From Hexactinellida sp. DTS-2022 (lineage: Eukaryota; Porifera; Hexactinellida): 64,000 nucleotides of DNA. Position 1 is the first letter of the stretch; each line of letters starts with the position of its first letter. The stretch is taken from positions 682,001 through 746,000 of the forward strand of contig JAPNXP010000006.1 in NCBI GenBank assembly GCA_028753945.1. Reading direction: 5' to 3'. This document shows positions 9,590-20,300 of the stretch, piece after piece. Position numbers and translations under genes: made by a program. The notes beneath the pieces were generated by a model that was not told the origin of the DNA, ran no database searches, and was given only the letters and a program-made list of their open reading frames with translations.

Positions 9590-9907
9590 GAGATGAGGCC
9601 ACGTACTAGTATGAAGACTAGACGCTCTAGCTGACCCCATCCCATAGGGATGTTAAGTGTGTGGTTTCGTCCCATTCCAGGGACTCATCAGGAGGGTAAC
9701 CCTCGACCACCATGCGTACTGCCGCACCTCTCGCTCCAGCCCGTGGCTCCTGCGAGTGCCGTACTTCCCATGTATCCATAGTCCTATACTATGGTTACCA
9801 GTCGTACTGCCGGACTATCTACAGACTACTCATGTAGTGTCCCGTACTTCCACCTAGTGCCTTTCCCAAGGACACTACTCCTGAAGGCTCTAGGTGATAC
9901 TCGTCAC
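9590..9907 (-). mobile_element. Hammerhead-ribozyme element (retrozyme-like), approximate limits
   Basis: A GC-rich island of about 300 bp in AT-rich DNA. Read on the minus strand it is almost a continuous series of hairpins: CACCTAG/CTAGGTG (9851-9857 with 9890-9896), a 7-bp perfect stem at 9776-9794 (CCATAGT/ACTATGG), GCAC-CGC paired with GCG-GTGC enclosing AGCC/GGCT, a hammerhead at 9661-9710, CATCCC/GGGATG (9638-9652), and two alternative CTAG stems at 9606-9630. The words GTACGG and GGCAGTACG recur. Possible degenerate target duplication: ACTAATGTTAT (9579-9589) versus ACTAATATAAT (9908-9918), 9 of 11 matching. The 66-codon plus-strand ORF inside is not credible. Retrozymes and hammerhead SINE-like elements have this size and structure; the exact class is undecided. 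Confidence 0.6.
9661..9710 (-). ncRNA. Hammerhead ribozyme, type III topology
   Basis: The minus strand contains every conserved part in order. Stem III strand GTGG is followed by the GUC cleavage triplet (9705-9710). Stem I is GAGGG-TTA-CCCTC (9692-9704). The core CTGATGA spans 9685-9691. Stem II is GTCCC-TGGAAT-GGGAC (9669-9684). Then come the core GAAA (9665-9668) and CCAC (9661-9664), which closes stem III by 4 bp plus the A-U pair. Predicted self-cleavage lies after the C complementary to position 9705. All 14 stem pairs plus the A15.1-U16.1 pair are canonical, and no catalytic base is missing. Stem III is open to the flanking RNA, so a 4-bp stem may need help from neighbouring structure or a dimer. 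Confidence 0.85.
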
Positions 9908-10153
9908 ACTAATATAATTTGAATTGAAATTGCATTGACAGTGAAATAACGATTTGCTTTTAACTGCCCCTCTTAAAATCGAAAAAGTCACATAATTTTA
10001 CATATTAATAATTAATTAATTAAGAAAGCTGCAAGATACTAACTTGCTTGGCATAAATACTCATAATGGTCAAGTGCGCTTTTGTGTAAATCGCTCATAT
10101 ATCCTATACAAATGAATACTGAGTAAATATGCTCATCAATTATTCATGAGGAC

Positions 10154-10161
10154 TATATAAG
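10154..10161 (+). promoter_or_regulatory. TATA box of methyltransferase copy 2
   Basis: TATATAAG lies 39 bp before the ATG at 10201, which implies a very short leader. Confidence 0.45.
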
Positions 10162-10200
10162 CATCGTAACTTCACAGTTGTAATATTTTCAATATCAAGT

Positions 10201-10905
10201 ATGGCAGAAGTAGATTACCAATTCACAGACGAAGACAAAGAGAGTGAGTTATACAAATACTCACTGACCAGACATGTCGATGAGGACAAATTTGGAAGCA
10301 AAGATGTGCAGGAATTCTATAACCGAAATGCCTCTTATTATGAAGAGTTTATGAAGAAGGCAAGCTGCGTTTCCCAAATTCACGGAGCTCGCGAATTGTC
10401 CAAATACCTGAATGAGATGAATTGCCCTAAAGACACGAGGATACTGGATGTGGGAGCTGGGACAGGAGCCGTGGGACAGATGCTGAAGGAACAGAGCGGA
10501 TACACCAATATAGTTGCTATGGATATTAGTCCTGGTATGTTGGAGGAGGCGAAGAAGAAGGATGTCTACAACGAATTCATTCTTTGTGACCTGAATAATG
10601 ATGATATGGAGAAATACTATAAGCAATTTGACCATGCTGTTAGTATCGGTTGCTTTGTGCTTGGAGACCTGGTATCAGAAACCTTGGATAAAATGGCAAG
10701 CTTTGTAAAGCCAGGCGGATTGGTGTGTATTTCCTTCAGAGAGAAGAATCTGGAAAATGAAAAACTCGGATACAAACAAAAATTGGAAGAAATGCAAGCG
10801 AAAGGTGTGTGGAATGAGATCAGTCGCATTTTAGATGATTATTCTCATATGGATAAGGACGAAAACAAGGTTAGGGCATTCTACATGGTATTCAAAGTAT
10901 GCTAG
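10201..10905 (+). CDS. METTL27-like SAM-dependent methyltransferase, copy 2
   Basis: Intronless, 234 aa, the same family as the genes at 5469 and 13264. The SAM-binding motif ILDVGAGTGAVG and MDISPGMLEEA are intact, as are LCDL and the KPGGLVCISFR strand. The region 10392-10797 (about 406 bp) differs from copy 3 at only two sites that I can count, both synonymous, while the preceding 190 bp encode a clearly divergent N-terminus (MAEVDYQFTDEDKESELYKY). The C-terminus ends MVFKVC, as in the siblings. Head-to-head with copy 1 (4 kb apart) and in tandem with copy 3 (2.4 kb apart). Confidence 0.9.
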   Translation: MAEVDYQFTDEDKESELYKYSLTRHVDEDKFGSKDVQEFYNRNASYYEEFMKKASCVSQIHGARELSKYLNEMNCPKDTRILDVGAGTGAVGQMLKEQSGYTNIVAMDISPGMLEEAKKKDVYNEFILCDLNNDDMEKYYKQFDHAVSIGCFVLGDLVSETLDKMASFVKPGGLVCISFREKNLENEKLGYKQKLEEMQAKGVWNEISRILDDYSHMDKDENKVRAFYMVFKVC

Positions 10906-11812
10906 ATTATTTTTCCCATTGTAGTAGAATGTTGTTACATTCCATTTTATTTGTCTTGCTTTACTACAAAGCATTATTTATTCCTATTATATTACTATCC
11001 TATTTAGTATAATATGGTGCTAATTATTGTATACGATATTTATTAATCATTAATTTTAAGAAATTACTTCTATAGAGCTCAGCTGACAGCTCTATAGTAG
11101 AGTTCAGTTTTTCACTATGTGTATTCAGACACTGAGAAAGGTCAGTTTTTTTCCAGAGTTTGAAATTGACCTTTAGAAAGTAAGCCTGGGCTTTTAGTAT
11201 GGGAAAAAATCTGAACTCTATGAAGCTCAGCTCTATATAAGGATTCCCTAATTTTAAATAGCTTTTTGACTAAAGGATGTAATAGTTCTATAGTATCAGT
11301 ATTCTATAGAGTAATTACAATATGGATAAGATGGCTTATTTACGTAAACCGTTAATTAATGAAACGTAGATCGTAGAATTGGTTAACGATTCATTTTATA
11401 AAAATAAATAGTATTACCCCTTAGCACATTGTCCAAACCTCTTGAATCCAATATAAACATTTAGTATACTACCTAAATACTCATTTTTTAATAATCCCAT
11501 TGTAATATACAAATATTTCCTCCCAAATTTATACGAAAAATAGTTTTGGAACCCCTGTTCGACTAGGATCTCATTCAATAATTAGGATCATGTTCTACTA
11601 AATAATAATATACTTACCTACGTAGTTGAATTGGTAAATGTCAATACAGAACTATTGGTTATTGTTTCACTCATTATTTCTGTTATGAAATGTACACCAT
11701 AGTCGTGACCACCCACCCTGAAGATTAGCTAATCCATTATTCAGTTTAGCGAACTATATGTGCTAGTTCAACATACAAATTGGTTAATCTTGAGTGATTT
11801 GCTTTATGATTC
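10906..11812. other. Intergenic, no gene seen
   Basis: AT-rich. A diffuse inverted structure (AGAGCTCAGCTGACAGCTCTATAG and AAGCTCAGCTCTATA words) lies at about 11070-11250, and the inverted-repeat copy lies at 11430-11570. No open frame is supported. Confidence 0.5.
11430..11570. repeat. Inverted repeat R3, right copy
   Basis: Reverse-complement copy of 3605-3775 (TTGTCCAAACC, AGTATACTACCTAAATA, TATACGAAAAATAGTTTTGG). It lies about 525 bp downstream of methyltransferase copy 2, whereas the other lies about 1.7 kb downstream of copy 1. Confidence 0.7.
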
Positions 11813-13222
11813 TTAACGCTGGTTCCGCCTTGGTCAAATTAGTGAGTCTATACAACACAGTACTCGTTGATCCTAGTAAGTCAATACTTCCAAGTACATA
11901 GGGGCTCATATGTATAGGCTATTTTAAGACTTCTAGTACTCTAATATAGGGCTTATAAGCACTGATTTTTTTTGAAATTCTGGATTTAAGCTCCCATATA
12001 GAATAATAAAGTACTAAAAGCTTAGTCTTGAAAAATGAAAAAGGGCACAGATCTAATTTTTGATCTAAACCATTATTGCATGTCCCCTTGAGACTTCCTA
12101 GGAGCTTCTTAAGAGAAAAAATTCAAATTTCTCTTGGAATGGCTCGATTAAAAAAAAAACGGACGGTTTTCCCACATTTGAGCCACATTTTTGCTCCCAA
12201 AGGGCCCCAGTTTGTATTTTAAGGACGAATTCGGACAATCGGAACTGAAACAGGTCTTAGTTTACTTATTAGAGTGCTATGTTCCAAATCTCAGCGATAT
12301 AACTTCATAAAGTTCCCCAGAACTAAGCTTTAAAGATTGTGGCAGTCTATATTTAGATTTGGTGGTTTTCAGGTGGCAGAGACGATTTTCGACACGTCTA
12401 CAGCGAAGAATATTGTTCCGGGAAGGAATTGAAATCGGCCATCAAGCTGGAATTCATTCACTGATAGTGTCTGAAAGTTAGATCTAAGCTCCAGTTCACT
12501 TTCGAATTTGGATTTCTCTCTTTCGATGGTCACATGACACCTCCATATATGGGCATTCGGGATTATTAGGAAGGTAACCATTTGGTTTTGAGTGATTTTA
12601 GACATTGCAATGATTTCGAGATGATATATCAATGTGATTAGTAATTTAGAGCTAAGCTCTAGAGTCTCTCGTTTAGAAGTTTCAAATTTGCATGTGTCAT
12701 CAAAATTGGTCACATTCACACTACCATATAGGGCATTTTTGAAAACGGGGCGTCCTAGGCTCACAAAATGTATTATTTGCATATGGGAAACCATGTATGC
12801 TGATCATTTTTCACTAGTGCTATTTTAATTTATCTCCTTTCCTCTCCGAGTTACAATTTAGTTAAGAATCCGTACCCTGAAGATCGCCGAAGGGCTATAA
12901 CTTTTGCAATTTCCACTTTTTCCTAAAAAATTTTGTTGAGATGTGCAAAAATTTCCTCAAACTATCATATGTCTGAATATTGAAACGTTGTAAATACAAT
13001 AAATAGTTATTTTAACGTGGGCAACACCTTCGGAGTTATAAAACCGAGTTTTAATATTAAATGCCGATCTTCTAAAACGGTCATAACTCTGGAAATAATG
13101 ATCGGATCGATGAAAACCCAAGTCCCATCGAAAGATACCCTCCCTCCGCAGTATCTATGAAAATATTGTAAAAATTTGGACATTTCTAATAATGGGTGAT
13201 TACAATGCGGAACCAGCGTTAA
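11813..13222. mobile_element. 1.4-kb element with TTAA-ending inverted repeats
   Basis: TTAACGCTGGTTCCGC at 11813-11828 is perfectly inverted at 13207-13222. If TTAA is the target duplication, the element inserted as piggyBac-type transposons do. No transposase frame is present; the longest ORF inside (141 codons, minus strand) has no recognisable domain. It ends 41 bp before the ATG of methyltransferase copy 3, so it probably supplies or displaces that gene's promoter. It resembles DNA at 6640-8650. Confidence 0.6.
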
Positions 13223-13263
13223 ATTATTAAATTATTCAACCCAACAATTGTTTTCTTTTTTTA

Positions 13264-13977
13264 ATGGCGTCAATGAGTACCAAATTCACAAACGAAGATA
13301 AAGAAACTGAATTATACAAATACACACTAACGAGACAAGATGATGCTAGCAAACAGAAACAGCCAGGGAGCAAAGAAGTGCAGGAATTCTATGACCGAAA
13401 CGCCTCTTATTATGATGAATTTGTGGAGAAAGGAAACTGCATGTTCCACTTCAATGGAGCTCGTGAATTGTCCAAATACCTGAATGAGATGAATTGCCCT
13501 AAAGACACGAGGATACTGGATGTGGGAGCTGGGACAGGAGCCGTGGGACAGATGCTGAAGGAACAGAGCGGGTACACCAATATAGTTGCTATGGATATTA
13601 GTCCTGGTATGTTGGAGGAGGCGAAGAAGAAGGATGTCTACAACGAATTCATTCTTTGTGACCTGAATAATGATGATATGGAGAAATACTATAAGCAATT
13701 TGACCATGCTGTTAGTATCGGTTGCTTTGTGCTTGGAGACCTGGTATCAGAAACCTTGGATAAAATGGCAAGCTTTGTAAAGCCAGGCGGATTGGTGTGT
13801 ATTTCCTTCAGAGAGAAGAATCTGGAAAATGAAAAACTCGGATACAAACAGAAATTGGAAGAAATGCAAACGAAAGGTGTCTGGAAAGAGATCAGTAGCA
13901 TTGTTGATGATTATACTTTTGAAGCTAAGGATGGTTTACCTGTCAATGGTTCCTTCATCGTTTGGAAAGTGTGTTAA
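13264..13977 (+). CDS. METTL27-like SAM-dependent methyltransferase, copy 3
   Basis: Intronless, 237 aa, third member of the local family. N-terminus MASMSTKFTNEDKETELYKY; SAM motif ILDVGAGTGAVG, MDISPGMLEEA and KPGGLVCISFR all intact. It has a three-residue insertion relative to copy 2 near residue 35 (KQKQPGS) and its own tail (SIVDDYTFEAKDGLPVNGSFIVWKVC region), while the core is practically identical to copies 1 and 2. The start ATG lies directly after a T-rich tract next to the TTAA element, and no TATA box is seen. Function as for the siblings: a methyltransferase of unknown substrate. Confidence 0.88.
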   Translation: MASMSTKFTNEDKETELYKYTLTRQDDASKQKQPGSKEVQEFYDRNASYYDEFVEKGNCMFHFNGARELSKYLNEMNCPKDTRILDVGAGTGAVGQMLKEQSGYTNIVAMDISPGMLEEAKKKDVYNEFILCDLNNDDMEKYYKQFDHAVSIGCFVLGDLVSETLDKMASFVKPGGLVCISFREKNLENEKLGYKQKLEEMQTKGVWKEISSIVDDYTFEAKDGLPVNGSFIVWKVC

Positions 13978-14314
13978 TTTGTACACAAATTAATCCCATC
14001 GGTTTAATTTGGAAACTTCTAAATTTACCTTTTTCTTTTATTTATTTATTCTTTAGTTTCATTTTCAATACATTTATTTCAGCAAACTTACATTAGGTCT
14101 CAATTTTAAAATTTTGTTATGATGACAATTAATATTTCTTCATCTTAAAAAGTTTAGCTCATTAAAACATAAAAACGCTTTAAATTCGACATTTTTCCTA
14201 CCCTGACAAGTTAGAAATAATATACAGGTTCTACTATAGACAATTTGTTGCATATTTCTATTTTATTAATCAAAATCTAAAACACTAATTAACCTAATCA
14301 CCAAATACAAACTA
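13978..14314. other. 3' intergenic between convergent genes
   Basis: Methyltransferase copy 3 and midasin converge here. On the minus strand AATAAA (complement of 14262-14267) lies 48 bp past the midasin stop and is its likely polyadenylation signal. No gene in between. Confidence 0.5.
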
Positions 14315-17300
14315 CTATAGCTCAGTAGAGCACACAAATTCGAACCATTGTCTCAGTGCATTGCTAACTGTCTCAGACAAGGACTGTATATCTCTCAGTA
14401 CGATATAGAACGGGAATGGAAACATTTCGAGATACGATTTGAACTCTGGTAGTGTATCTGTCTGTTGACTGAATATCGGTACTTTGATATCTATTATAGA
14501 ATCTCTGTTATCAGGATTATCCAGTATAATGAAGATCACAAAAATTCCATTCTCCATAGTTTGTCGAACAGATTTTTCAACTAGATCCTTTCCTTCCAGA
14601 AATATTCCCCTTCCATCTGAGATTATCACCAGCAGTTGATTAATGCTACCTGAAAACGGACTTTGTATGTGTGTACGGTTTTGGATCATCAAAGGTGTTA
14701 TTTTTCTCAACATTTGTGCAATTTTCGTTTTCTTTTGTTCCATGTTCAGTTGTTGTAAGGCTTGAAAAGCTGTTTCCTGAGTGAACGGAGTCCCTAAAGG
14801 TATCAACACATCGGTAGTTTCACCGAATTTGCAAACACCCAACTGCCCAACATCCAACCAAGTAAGTGCATTTCCTAGCAATGCTAATGTTTGGTATGCA
14901 ATTGTTTTAGATTTATAGTTGGCCATGCTCTTTGAATCGTCCATAGCGAGCATGATTTGGTATTGACGTTTGTTTGGCTGTGTTCTACGTAACCAAATTT
15001 TATCATTACGGTATTGACTCGCAATGTAAGGTATTATCTTTCGCATGTTTAGTCGTTTCCCAGTTCTGTAGTCACCTTTCAGTTTGGAAGCTTGCTGTGG
15101 CTGTAATATCAGTCTCAATTGTTCGCAGAGATCTCGTGATAGGTGTGAGACATTTGATTCTGTTTCACTCCATAACCTTTGTGTTTCAGCTTCGATCTGT
15201 ATTTGCTGAGGATTTTCTATGTCACACATTGGGAAATCAGTTTGTAGCGTTTGTGTGTCTGTGTGGAGATATTCTTGGTTTGTAGCAAAGAATGTTTGCA
15301 ATTCTTGATTGTTTGGTGATCCATCTAAAGTTTCTAATGGAATATTTTCATCGATGATATCTTCATGTTCTTGTGTTGTAATCTTATCTTCGCTAGTTAT
15401 ACGTGTATCCATATGCAGTTCAGCATCTGGATCTAGTTCTACTCTCATTGACTCCAAATTGTCAGTATCTTCCATGGAATCCAATTCTATGTCATCTTTT
15501 TCAGAGTTATCGATTGAATGCTTCATTTTAGCTTGTTCACTCGTTGCACTATCAAGTACAGTGGAATCATAGTGGGTGGGATCAGAGTCATTTATTTTGT
15601 GTTGATAAAGTTCAGAATCCTTTTTTGTGTCTTTATTATTGTTGTGTTTGATATTTTGTTCATTTATTACTCTCTGCTTTTTTAACTGTGGTTTTTCGCC
15701 TTCGTCAGCTAATTGTCTGTTTTCGTTAGATCGAGATAGCTTTGATTTGATTTTATTTTCATTTTGTGTGCTCGAATCCTTCTCAGTAACATTTCCAGTT
15801 ATACCCTCTTCAGTTTCTGTAACTTCTTTGTCATGAAGGTTACCAACTTTATCTAATATATCTTCGTTTTGTATGTTTTTATCCATATCTCCGTTTGTAC
15901 CAGTACCATACTTACTGCTAGATTGTACAGCTGTTTGCGGATCCCCTGTATGATCAGTTGTGTCAAAAGGTTGGATTTCAGATGGATTTGTTTCTTGTTC
16001 ACTTTCGCTATTTGATTCATTCCCTTCTAATTTATCCATTGTTTTAAAATCGGAATCTTTATCAGTCTCATTATCCATAGTGTCCAGAGGCTCTTGAATA
16101 GCAATATCGTCTGTATCCATATCACTTTGTGATTCATGTTCGGATCCCTCGAATGATTGCTCGATAGAATCCTCTCTCTCTATGCCATCCAGATTTATAT
16201 CATCAGGAAGGTCGAGTGGATCTGGTTGTTGTTGTGTTTGCTCGTTGTCAACACATTCAGTTGGGATTTGATTTTCCAAATCCAAATTGTCATCCAACTC
16301 GTCTTGTAATTGATCGATTTCTGAATTCTTGTTGTCTTCTCGATCATTTTGTTGACGTTTGTTGCTTTTCATACTTTCTCCTTTGGCTGCTAACCTCTCT
16401 TCTTTACTTTTAATTCCTCCTTCTTCATTCTCTTTCAGTTCTCCTTCGTCTTCACTCGATTCCCCCCACAGTTCCTCATCCATTTGTCCTTGTTCCTGAT
16501 CAACTTCCCCCATCCGTTTATCCAAATCATCGCTTATAGAACTATTGTTGTCTCCGTCACCTTCGCCATTAGCTTTATCACCCATTCCCCCATCAAATTC
16601 CTCGTTCATTTCTATCCCTTTCTCTTCTGGGATTTCCTCTTTGTTATCATTGGTCGATTCATCATTCTGCAAACCCTCAACTTGATCTTGATTCTCGATT
16701 TGTTCGCTAACATTTGTAGTTCCTTCTCCATCTCCGAAACCACCACCCTCAAATTCCTGCAATATACTATCTCCCTCTTTCGCCATTTCTTCTAGGACGG
16801 CTTCTGGTGTGCAAAACCCTTTGGCAGATATAAGATTAAATATGGAGAGAAGTGTTTGCAATAATTCATTTGTGTTGTATTGGATTTCAACATTTTTTAG
16901 GAAAATCGATTCACACATGGAAACATAGCTATTCAATAGAGACTGTAATTGAAGGAAAGCTAGCGTTTGCATTTGAAAGCTAGAAATTCTGCAAGGATCT
17001 GTCCATTGTTCGTCTGAATTTAAATTTAGATTTGTGATCGTGTTTGTAATTAGATGCAATAGTTTTTCCAGTTTACACAAATTAATTTCTTCATTATTCA
17101 ACAGTATATTCTTCAGATAGTGATCTGTATTTCGTGATGAATCCATTAATTCTAAATCTACAGAAGAGGTGTCTTCATTTGATTTGTTATTACTGATTAA
17201 AGTTTGAACAGATGTCAACATAATTTGGAAAATATTGGAAGTATAATAAACATTTTTAGTTGTACTTTCAGCGAAAGACTGATTAGCAGAAACATTCTGC

Positions 17301-20300
17301 ACTTGTTGTAAGAAATTTTCAAATTGTTGGAAAGATTGCTCAAAATTAGTTTGGATCCTAAAAAGTGAACGAAAGAATCCATATTCAATTTCCTGAGTAG
17401 AATCGGTGGTTAATGCATTTGTAAGTTCGTGTGACAAGTATTGAAATAATCTTACCAGATTATTGTACAGGTTTTTAAGGTTATCAACATCACTCCATTG
17501 AAACAAAAAGCAACTTTGTAACTTTAGAAACTCATTGAACAAACCTTTCGCATCAATATAAGTGTTTTTCAGAAGGTCTTTGACATTTTCCAAAACAACT
17601 GCATCTGATATTATTTTCGGTAAAAGAGTTTTGTCGAGAGGAAAACTATTGCTTGCCTCTATTGAAATTCCTGCTAGAATTGTGGAACATTCCTTCAATT
17701 GTTCCAATAATGAATTCAAAATATCGCTTAGTTGTGATAGGAAGTTCTTAACCTGGGTATTTGGTGGGAGAGCTAATAATGGTTCATTAGCTGAATTAAT
17801 GTGGGCTTCAGAATGCACTAAGTAATCACTGATACTTGTTATAGATTGCGCAAAGTGTAAAGTTTGTTGTCTATGCGAGATAATAGCATGCACCATCTGT
17901 ATTGAGTAGGCACGAAGAGATTCCACAAGGTATGGTGTAAGTTGTGCATGTGGCTTACGTAATAACATGTCTAGTGATGCGACTAATTTGAGATTTTCAA
18001 ATAATGTAGTATCAATATACTGAAGAGCTACACTAGAAGATGTAAGCTGTTTTGGAAATGGTAGGAGAGAGTGGATTGATGAAAAATCAATCGAATCAAG
18101 TAGTGTTTTTCCTCCAGTTGAGGTGAATCTATTTGAGAAACCGAATGTTCTGAGAATTTTAAATAATTCAGATAATTGTCGTTGCTTCTTGATACATAGA
18201 AATTTTTGATTTTTCATTTCGGCTTTGTTGTCTGGAGTCAAACTTTCTTTCGTTTCAGAAATGATTTCATTCATATTCTCTCGAATTTGTGAAGTTAAGT
18301 TTCGCAATTCCTGAATGTGGTCGAGTTGTTTGTCACTTTCCATAATTCGTAGTATGTACTTCATAAACTTTGTACTTATTTTATCTGTTTTTAAGGGCAA
18401 TGGCATGCAATTGGATTCACATTCTCTTACAATGTACGAAATATCGCCTGATGATTTCTCACGTAAATTTGTTAATAATTTCAGCTTCATTTCTTTCAGC
18501 CAGTCAACTTCAGGTAAATCTGAAAATTTCTGAAGACTAAATGTATTTATCATCAATAAATCGTAAATAGGTTGATTCAGCACTTCTTCATACTTTCTAA
18601 TATGTTTGTGTATTATTTTATGTGATTTCTCAACTGAATCTTTCAAGCGCCAATAATTAATATCATTCCATTTAGAAATCGAAACAAACTCTTTTAATTC
18701 TTTAACAAATGGCGAACAGAGTGCTTCAAAACGCTTCTCTATGTCGGGAAGAAATTGGCAATAGAATGAGTGTAGGCCTGCTAAAGTACGGAATGCGGTA
18801 TTAGAGAATTTAAAAGAAAATTTGAAGTTACCCAACATCTTAAGTTTTGTAGCGAAATCCCCTAATACGCTTGATTCAATGAATTGTTTCAAAAGATTTG
18901 ATATATTATCGATGTCTCCAGGGCTTTCTACTTTTTCCATTATAAAATATGGGCAAATATTCTGGTATATGTGCATGAAATATTTGGTTGATTTCATTTT
19001 AAAACGTCTGTGAGATGCTTCAAGAAGTTTAGGCCATCCTTCTAATTCCATTTTCCTATACCTGATTATTAGGCGAGATATATGTCCCAATTCTTCCTGT
19101 ATGGACACGTGCTTAGCTGCATACGCCTCCCAATCCTGCGCTCTTGTATTCAGGATCTGTAAACCGGTTAGAATCTGCATTACAGGGCTCGTGATTGGGA
19201 AAGATAATATCCTATCTGCTATTATAATTAGTTGGTTTAGTACAGAGTGTTCTGGCCATTCTTCTAACAGAATGGATATCCTATTCTTGAAGATGGTCAA
19301 TACTTCCTTTACTTGGTGTAATTCTCTTGGATTTGGATCTCGATAGAAATCATATATTTCTGTATTAGAATTCTGTGTTATGGATTTGAGACAAATATCT
19401 GATACTACAATATGAAGACTGGATAATTCCAATAGATCTTCATTGTATTCTGTCGATAATGAATGAGCCAAGTGATATTGATGCAAAATACGGTGGTTAA
19501 GAAAGTTGTTTCGAGATTGGTGGTTAAATAATTGAGTTTGTATTAGGAAATTACCTGAATGGAAATATGAATGAATGTTTGCTAGAAATGTATATGTATC
19601 CTCATTAAAATCCCAAGTATTTTCCTCAGATTTAACTTGAGTTTTCGTAGATTTGATTTCAAAATCTTTTCTTTCGATTATGATTGAATCTGTGTCTGAA
19701 ATATCTTGGAAGTTGTCATAATAATCCGGAAATTTCGCCTGAAAATCTTTTTCAATTAATTCTTCAGATGACTCCATACAATGTTGTTCCTCCTTGTATT
19801 TGTATAGAGAGTCCTTTTCTATTTGTTTCTGTTTTTCTCGCTCCAAATATTTATCCCATTCTTTACAATACAAATTAAATATTTTATATAACAACACATC
19901 TAAATGTTCGTGGGAATTTGGATTATAATTTACTGCCTCTAAAATCCATAATAGCATAAGTTTGCATATTTTTTCACGAAATTTCTGTGATAAATTTGGA
20001 AAAAGTTCTGAATCAATTATACTCGATATTTTATCTGTATTTGTTAGGTTATCACCTGAAAAAGTGGTTAATTTCTCCTGAATATATTGAATCGGCTCTT
20101 TATGATTAATTTGGTGAAGTTTCATTTTATTGTAGAGTCCGTATAATAGAATTGATAGCGAAAATGTGAATGGCATTATCACATCTGGATAAGCCAAGAA
20201 TCTCCTTTGCAAATTATAGATTGTATTGGAAATAGATTTAGTCAGAGTAAATAGAGAATTCATGTCTCTTCCTGAACTTTGAGTTTGGGAGTCAAGTCTT

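Noticed and set aside
9601..9650. tRNA or tRNA-derived SINE head on the minus strand
   Set aside because: CTAGTCTTCATACTAG resembles an anticodon arm, but the loop is 6 nt, and no acceptor or T-arm pairing fits. The hammerhead and hairpin series explain the region better.
9657..9857. 66-codon plus-strand ORF in the GC-rich island
   Set aside because: It overlaps the ribozyme in antisense, has biased composition imposed by hairpins and shows no protein features.
12369..12794. 141-codon minus-strand ORF in the TTAA element
   Set aside because: No transposase motif or DDE/DDD pattern, no start context, and an irregular composition.
5545..13901. Repeated antisense ORFs of 70-126 codons at all three methyltransferase genes
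   Set aside because: They recur only because the underlying coding DNA is nearly identical; they are shadows of the methyltransferase frame.
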